Assembly (NCBI GenBank): GCA_945901195.1
Contig: CAMDKB010000217.1
Coordinates: 1 to 7,777 of the forward strand
DNA from: Rhizobium sp. Q54
Lineage (GTDB): Bacteria; Pseudomonadota; Alphaproteobacteria; Rhizobiales; Beijerinckiaceae
DNA: 7,777 nt
Direction of reading: 5' to 3'
In this document: piece after piece, positions 6,236 through 7,777 of the stretch
Position numbering within the stretch: the first letter of the stretch is position 1
How the letters are laid out: each line of letters opens with the position of its first letter
Program-made: the position numbers and the translations under genes
The notes under the pieces: model-generated
The model's input: only the letters and a program-made list of their open reading frames with translations
Told to the model about the DNA's origin: nothing
Databases searched by the model: none

Positions 6236-7258
6236 ATGCCAGTAATCTCGCGCATCACTGGATATTTATTTGGTGCTTTCACCTCCTTGGCCGCAACCCT
6301 GACACCCTGCGCAGCCGAGCCCTTTTATCAGGGCAAAAACATTTCCATGGTCATCGGCTACAATCCTGGCGGTGGCTATGACATCTATGCTCGAATTGTC
6401 GGCGCGGCCTTCGCCCGCCACATTCCCGGCAAGCCAACAATCGTCCCGCGCAACATGCCCGGCGCAGGCAGCGTCGTGGCCGCAAACTTCCTGTACACAG
6501 CCGCGCCAAAGGATGGCCTGACCATCGGCGTCATCGGCCAGCAATTGTCGCTCGATCAGGCGCTGGGCGAAACAAGTGTCCGCTTCGACATGCGCAAATT
6601 CAACTGGCTTGGCCGCGCCGCCATGAATGTCGAAGTTAGTCTTGTCTGGCATACCGCCCCTGTGCAGACACTGGCCGACGCCTTGAAGACACAGGTCACT
6701 TTGGCCGCAACCAGCGGCGGCTCGACCTCGCACACAATGCCACTGCTGGTGAGCCGCATCACAGGGGCGAAATTCAAACTCGTCACTGGTTATCCCGGCA
6801 TCACCGGTGGCGCGCTGGCCATGGAGCGCGGCGAAACACAAGGCACCCATGCCACAGTCGATGGATTGCTTTTTGCCAACGCAAACTGGATGAAACAACA
6901 TATTGTGTCTGTGCTCGTGCAATATTCGATCAAGCGCCACCCCTCACTGCCGGACGTCCCCGCCATGGCGGAACTGGGCAACACCGAGCAGGAAAAACAG
7001 ATATTGACGCTGTTTGCATCGCCCGCAGAAATCGGACGCTCCATGATGATGCCGCCTGGCGTACCAGCTGAACGCGTCGAAATTCTGCGGCACGCCTTTT
7101 CAAGCATGCTGGCTGACCCTGCCTTCAAACAGGAACTGCTTTCAAAAAAGCTGACATTCGAACCCCTGGACGGCGCAGGCCTGCAAAAGCTGATCGATAC
7201 GGCCCTGTCTGTATCACCTGAACTGATCGCAAAAGCCAAAGCCATGATCAAGGATTGA
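6236..7258 (+). CDS. TctC/Bug-type periplasmic solute-binding protein (second copy)
   Basis: This is a 340-residue protein of the same family as the one at 2169-3206. The signal peptide spans residues 1-27, with likely cleavage after Cys-Ala-Ala before Glu28. Cys25 sits in LTPC, whose proline before the cysteine makes a lipoprotein site unlikely. The ligand loop is GYNPGGGYDIYAR (41-53), followed by NMPGAGSVVAANF, a DGLTIGV strand and GGALAMERGETQGTH. Both copies share the unusual GY.PGGGYD.Y form of the loop and the LAMER..E..G segment. Elsewhere they differ at most positions by eye, so this is an old paralogue and not a recent duplication. It lies 144 bases after the NitT-like gene on the same strand and may be co-transcribed. 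No TctA or TctB is in the window. The ligand is probably a carboxylic acid, unproven. Confidence 0.85.
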   Translation: MPVISRITGYLFGAFTSLAATLTPCAAEPFYQGKNISMVIGYNPGGGYDIYARIVGAAFARHIPGKPTIVPRNMPGAGSVVAANFLYTAAPKDGLTIGVIGQQLSLDQALGETSVRFDMRKFNWLGRAAMNVEVSLVWHTAPVQTLADALKTQVTLAATSGGSTSHTMPLLVSRITGAKFKLVTGYPGITGGALAMERGETQGTHATVDGLLFANANWMKQHIVSVLVQYSIKRHPSLPDVPAMAELGNTEQEKQILTLFASPAEIGRSMMMPPGVPAERVEILRHAFSSMLADPAFKQELLSKKLTFEPLDGAGLQKLIDTALSVSPELIAKAKAMIKD

Positions 7259-7394
7259 GGCGCTTGTCTGACACAAGACTCAAAACGCGATAGCGAGTAG
7301 AAGACGCAACCTTGCGCGCAATTTATGTCTGTAGGTTCGCAATACACTTCCTGATCCATAGCAGGTAAGGAGCGTGCGCGGCAGCTGCCAGGGT

Positions 7395-7419
7395 GGAACC
7401 ACTTTCTGAGCGGTACGTT
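7395..7419 (+). promoter_or_regulatory. EcfG-type (general stress response) promoter
   Basis: GGAAC at 7395-7399 and CGTT at 7416-7419 are separated by 16 bases, which is the known promoter form of the alphaproteobacterial EcfG sigma factor. It points at the PAS gene, with the ATG 76 bases beyond the -10 element. The match to both elements and the spacing is exact, but the motif is short enough to occur by chance. Confidence 0.6.
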
Positions 7420-7434
7420 TCTTTCAGACCTGTA

Positions 7435-7469
7435 TAGGACGAAAGGTGAGCTCACGCCCCCTCGTCCTA
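7435..7469 (+). repeat. inverted repeat enclosing a palindrome in the leader of the PAS gene
   Basis: TAGGACGA (7435-7442) and TCGTCCTA (7462-7469) are perfect 8-base inverted repeats. Between them lies the perfect 10-base palindrome GTGAGCTCAC (7446-7455). The block sits after the proposed EcfG promoter and 26 bases before the PAS start codon. It could fold in the mRNA or bind a dimeric regulator. Confidence 0.5.
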
Positions 7470-7495
7470 CCTGTGATTTGGGTCACGGAGACTGC

Positions 7496-7632
7496 ATGCC
7501 GGATTGGGTCAAAACTCGTTGGAATGAAGATGCCCATAATAAAAGCACAGAACAGCGGCTTGCTTTGCTGGTTGACGCTCTGACGGACTATTCGATTTAT
7601 ATGGTTGAACTCGATGGCACAGTTGCCACCTA
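7496..7632 (+). pseudogene. PAS-domain sensor protein, 5' end only, cut by an insertion element
   Basis: From ATG 7496 (GGAG five bases upstream) the frame encodes 45 residues and stops at TAG 7631-7633. Residues 19-45 (EQRLALLVDALTDYSIYMVE, then LDGTVAT) match the opening of PAS domains of sensor kinases, where the next residues are normally WN.GAER. The reading stops exactly at this point, and transposase-type sequence appears about 100 bases later, so the rest of the gene was probably displaced by the element starting near 7633. In rhizobia such PAS proteins are often HWE-type or other histidine kinases, many tied to the general stress response, which fits the promoter in front. The kinase part is not visible. 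The rest of the gene may lie beyond the element, outside the window. Confidence 0.6.
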
Positions 7633-7777
7633 GAGCGCCTTGCAGCGAATTTGAATCGAAATCTGGGTTCAGGGATTCCCAAGACGCGGCAAATCAGATT
7701 CAATCCTCCTGCTGGGGCGAGCATGGAGACTTGCGATGCCGCGTAGCTATTCGAACGATCTTCGGGTTTGGGTCATT
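7631..7777 (+). mobile_element. left end of an IS630-like insertion sequence (continues past the window)
   Basis: The element is inferred to begin at about 7633, directly after a TA (7631-7632), the dinucleotide target used by IS630/Tc1-type elements. The first bases are GAGCGCCTTGCAGCGAATTT. An internal inverted pair, TTGAATC (7651-7657) and GATTCAA (7697-7703), lies between the end and the transposase start and may belong to the transposase binding region. The right end is not in the window, so the terminal repeats cannot be compared and the exact boundary is inferred from where the PAS frame breaks. Confidence 0.5.
7736..7777 (+). CDS. IS630-family transposase, first 14 codons
   Basis: The ATG at 7736 has GGAG seven bases before it. 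The visible residues MPRSYSNDLRVWVI fit the characteristic IS630 transposase N-terminus (YS.DLR..V), which leads into a helix-turn-helix DNA-binding domain. The gene runs off the window, so neither the DDE catalytic domain nor its intactness can be checked. The identification rests on a short but distinctive motif and the TA junction upstream. Confidence 0.6.
   Translation, partial: MPRSYSNDLRVWVI

Larger units (their letters stand above)
7259..7495. other. intergenic region between the binding-protein gene and the PAS gene
   Basis: This 237-base stretch holds the EcfG-like promoter and the inverted-repeat leader in its right half. The left half (7259-7390) shows only a weak 5-base hairpin (CTTGT/ACAAG, 7263-7277) without a T run and no coding frame of interest. 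A minus-strand frame crossing it is the antisense of the binding-protein gene extended leftward. Confidence 0.45.

Noticed and set aside
6266..6940. 224-codon minus-strand frame in the second TctC-type gene
   Set aside because: Antisense shadow of a gene with a signal peptide and the ligand-loop motif; its Cys- and His-rich product is typical of shadows in GC-rich DNA.
7263..7277. Terminator after the second TctC-type gene
   Set aside because: Only a five-base stem (CTTGT/ACAAG) with no T run; too weak to call.
6790..7455. 221-codon minus-strand frame at the end of the second TctC-type gene
   Set aside because: Most of it is antisense to the binding protein; the extension into the intergenic region shows no motif or ribosome site.
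7509..7724. 71-codon minus-strand frame near the right end
   Set aside because: It crosses the PAS/IS junction on the opposite strand and resembles no family; the plus-strand reading explains both sides.

Overview
The window reads as accessory DNA of an alphaproteobacterium, most likely of the Hyphomicrobiales (rhizobia and relatives). The support is moderate to high GC with strong AGGAGG-type ribosome sites, several solute-binding protein genes typical of soil Proteobacteria, a match to the alphaproteobacterial general-stress (EcfG) promoter, and an IS630-type element at the right edge. The genus cannot be fixed from this stretch.

Left part (1-3206, + strand): a tightly packed operon. It starts with the last 48 codons of a cupin protein resembling gentisate-type ring-cleavage dioxygenases. 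Next comes a Gfo/Idh/MocA oxidoreductase of the phthalate dihydrodiol dehydrogenase type, then a class II aldolase/decarboxylase whose start overlaps the previous stop (TAATG), then a TctC/Bug-type periplasmic binding protein. Middle (3284-4483, - strand): a complete Rieske mononuclear-iron oxygenase of the phthalate 4,5-dioxygenase type, convergent with the operon. A hairpin sits between the two. Then comes a 657-base stretch (4484-5140) with no recognisable gene. It holds a possible promoter for the oxygenase and a minus-strand frame that looks coding but is broken by one stop.

Right part (5141-7258, + strand): a NitT/TauT-like (SsuA/NMT1) ABC-type periplasmic binding protein and a second TctC-type binding protein. 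No transporter membrane or ATPase subunit is present. From 7259 the content changes: an EcfG-like promoter, a structured leader, and the first 45 codons of a PAS-domain sensor gene, which stops where an IS630-like element (first 14 transposase codons present) appears to have inserted at a TA.

Working model (inference): the Rieske oxygenase forms a cis-dihydrodiol from an aromatic acid related to phthalate. The Gfo/Idh/MocA enzyme re-aromatises it. The class II aldolase-family enzyme removes a carboxyl group or cleaves a product, and the cupin opens the ring. The three binding proteins would capture substrate outside the inner membrane. The oxygenase reductase, the transporter core and a dedicated regulator lie outside the window or are encoded elsewhere.
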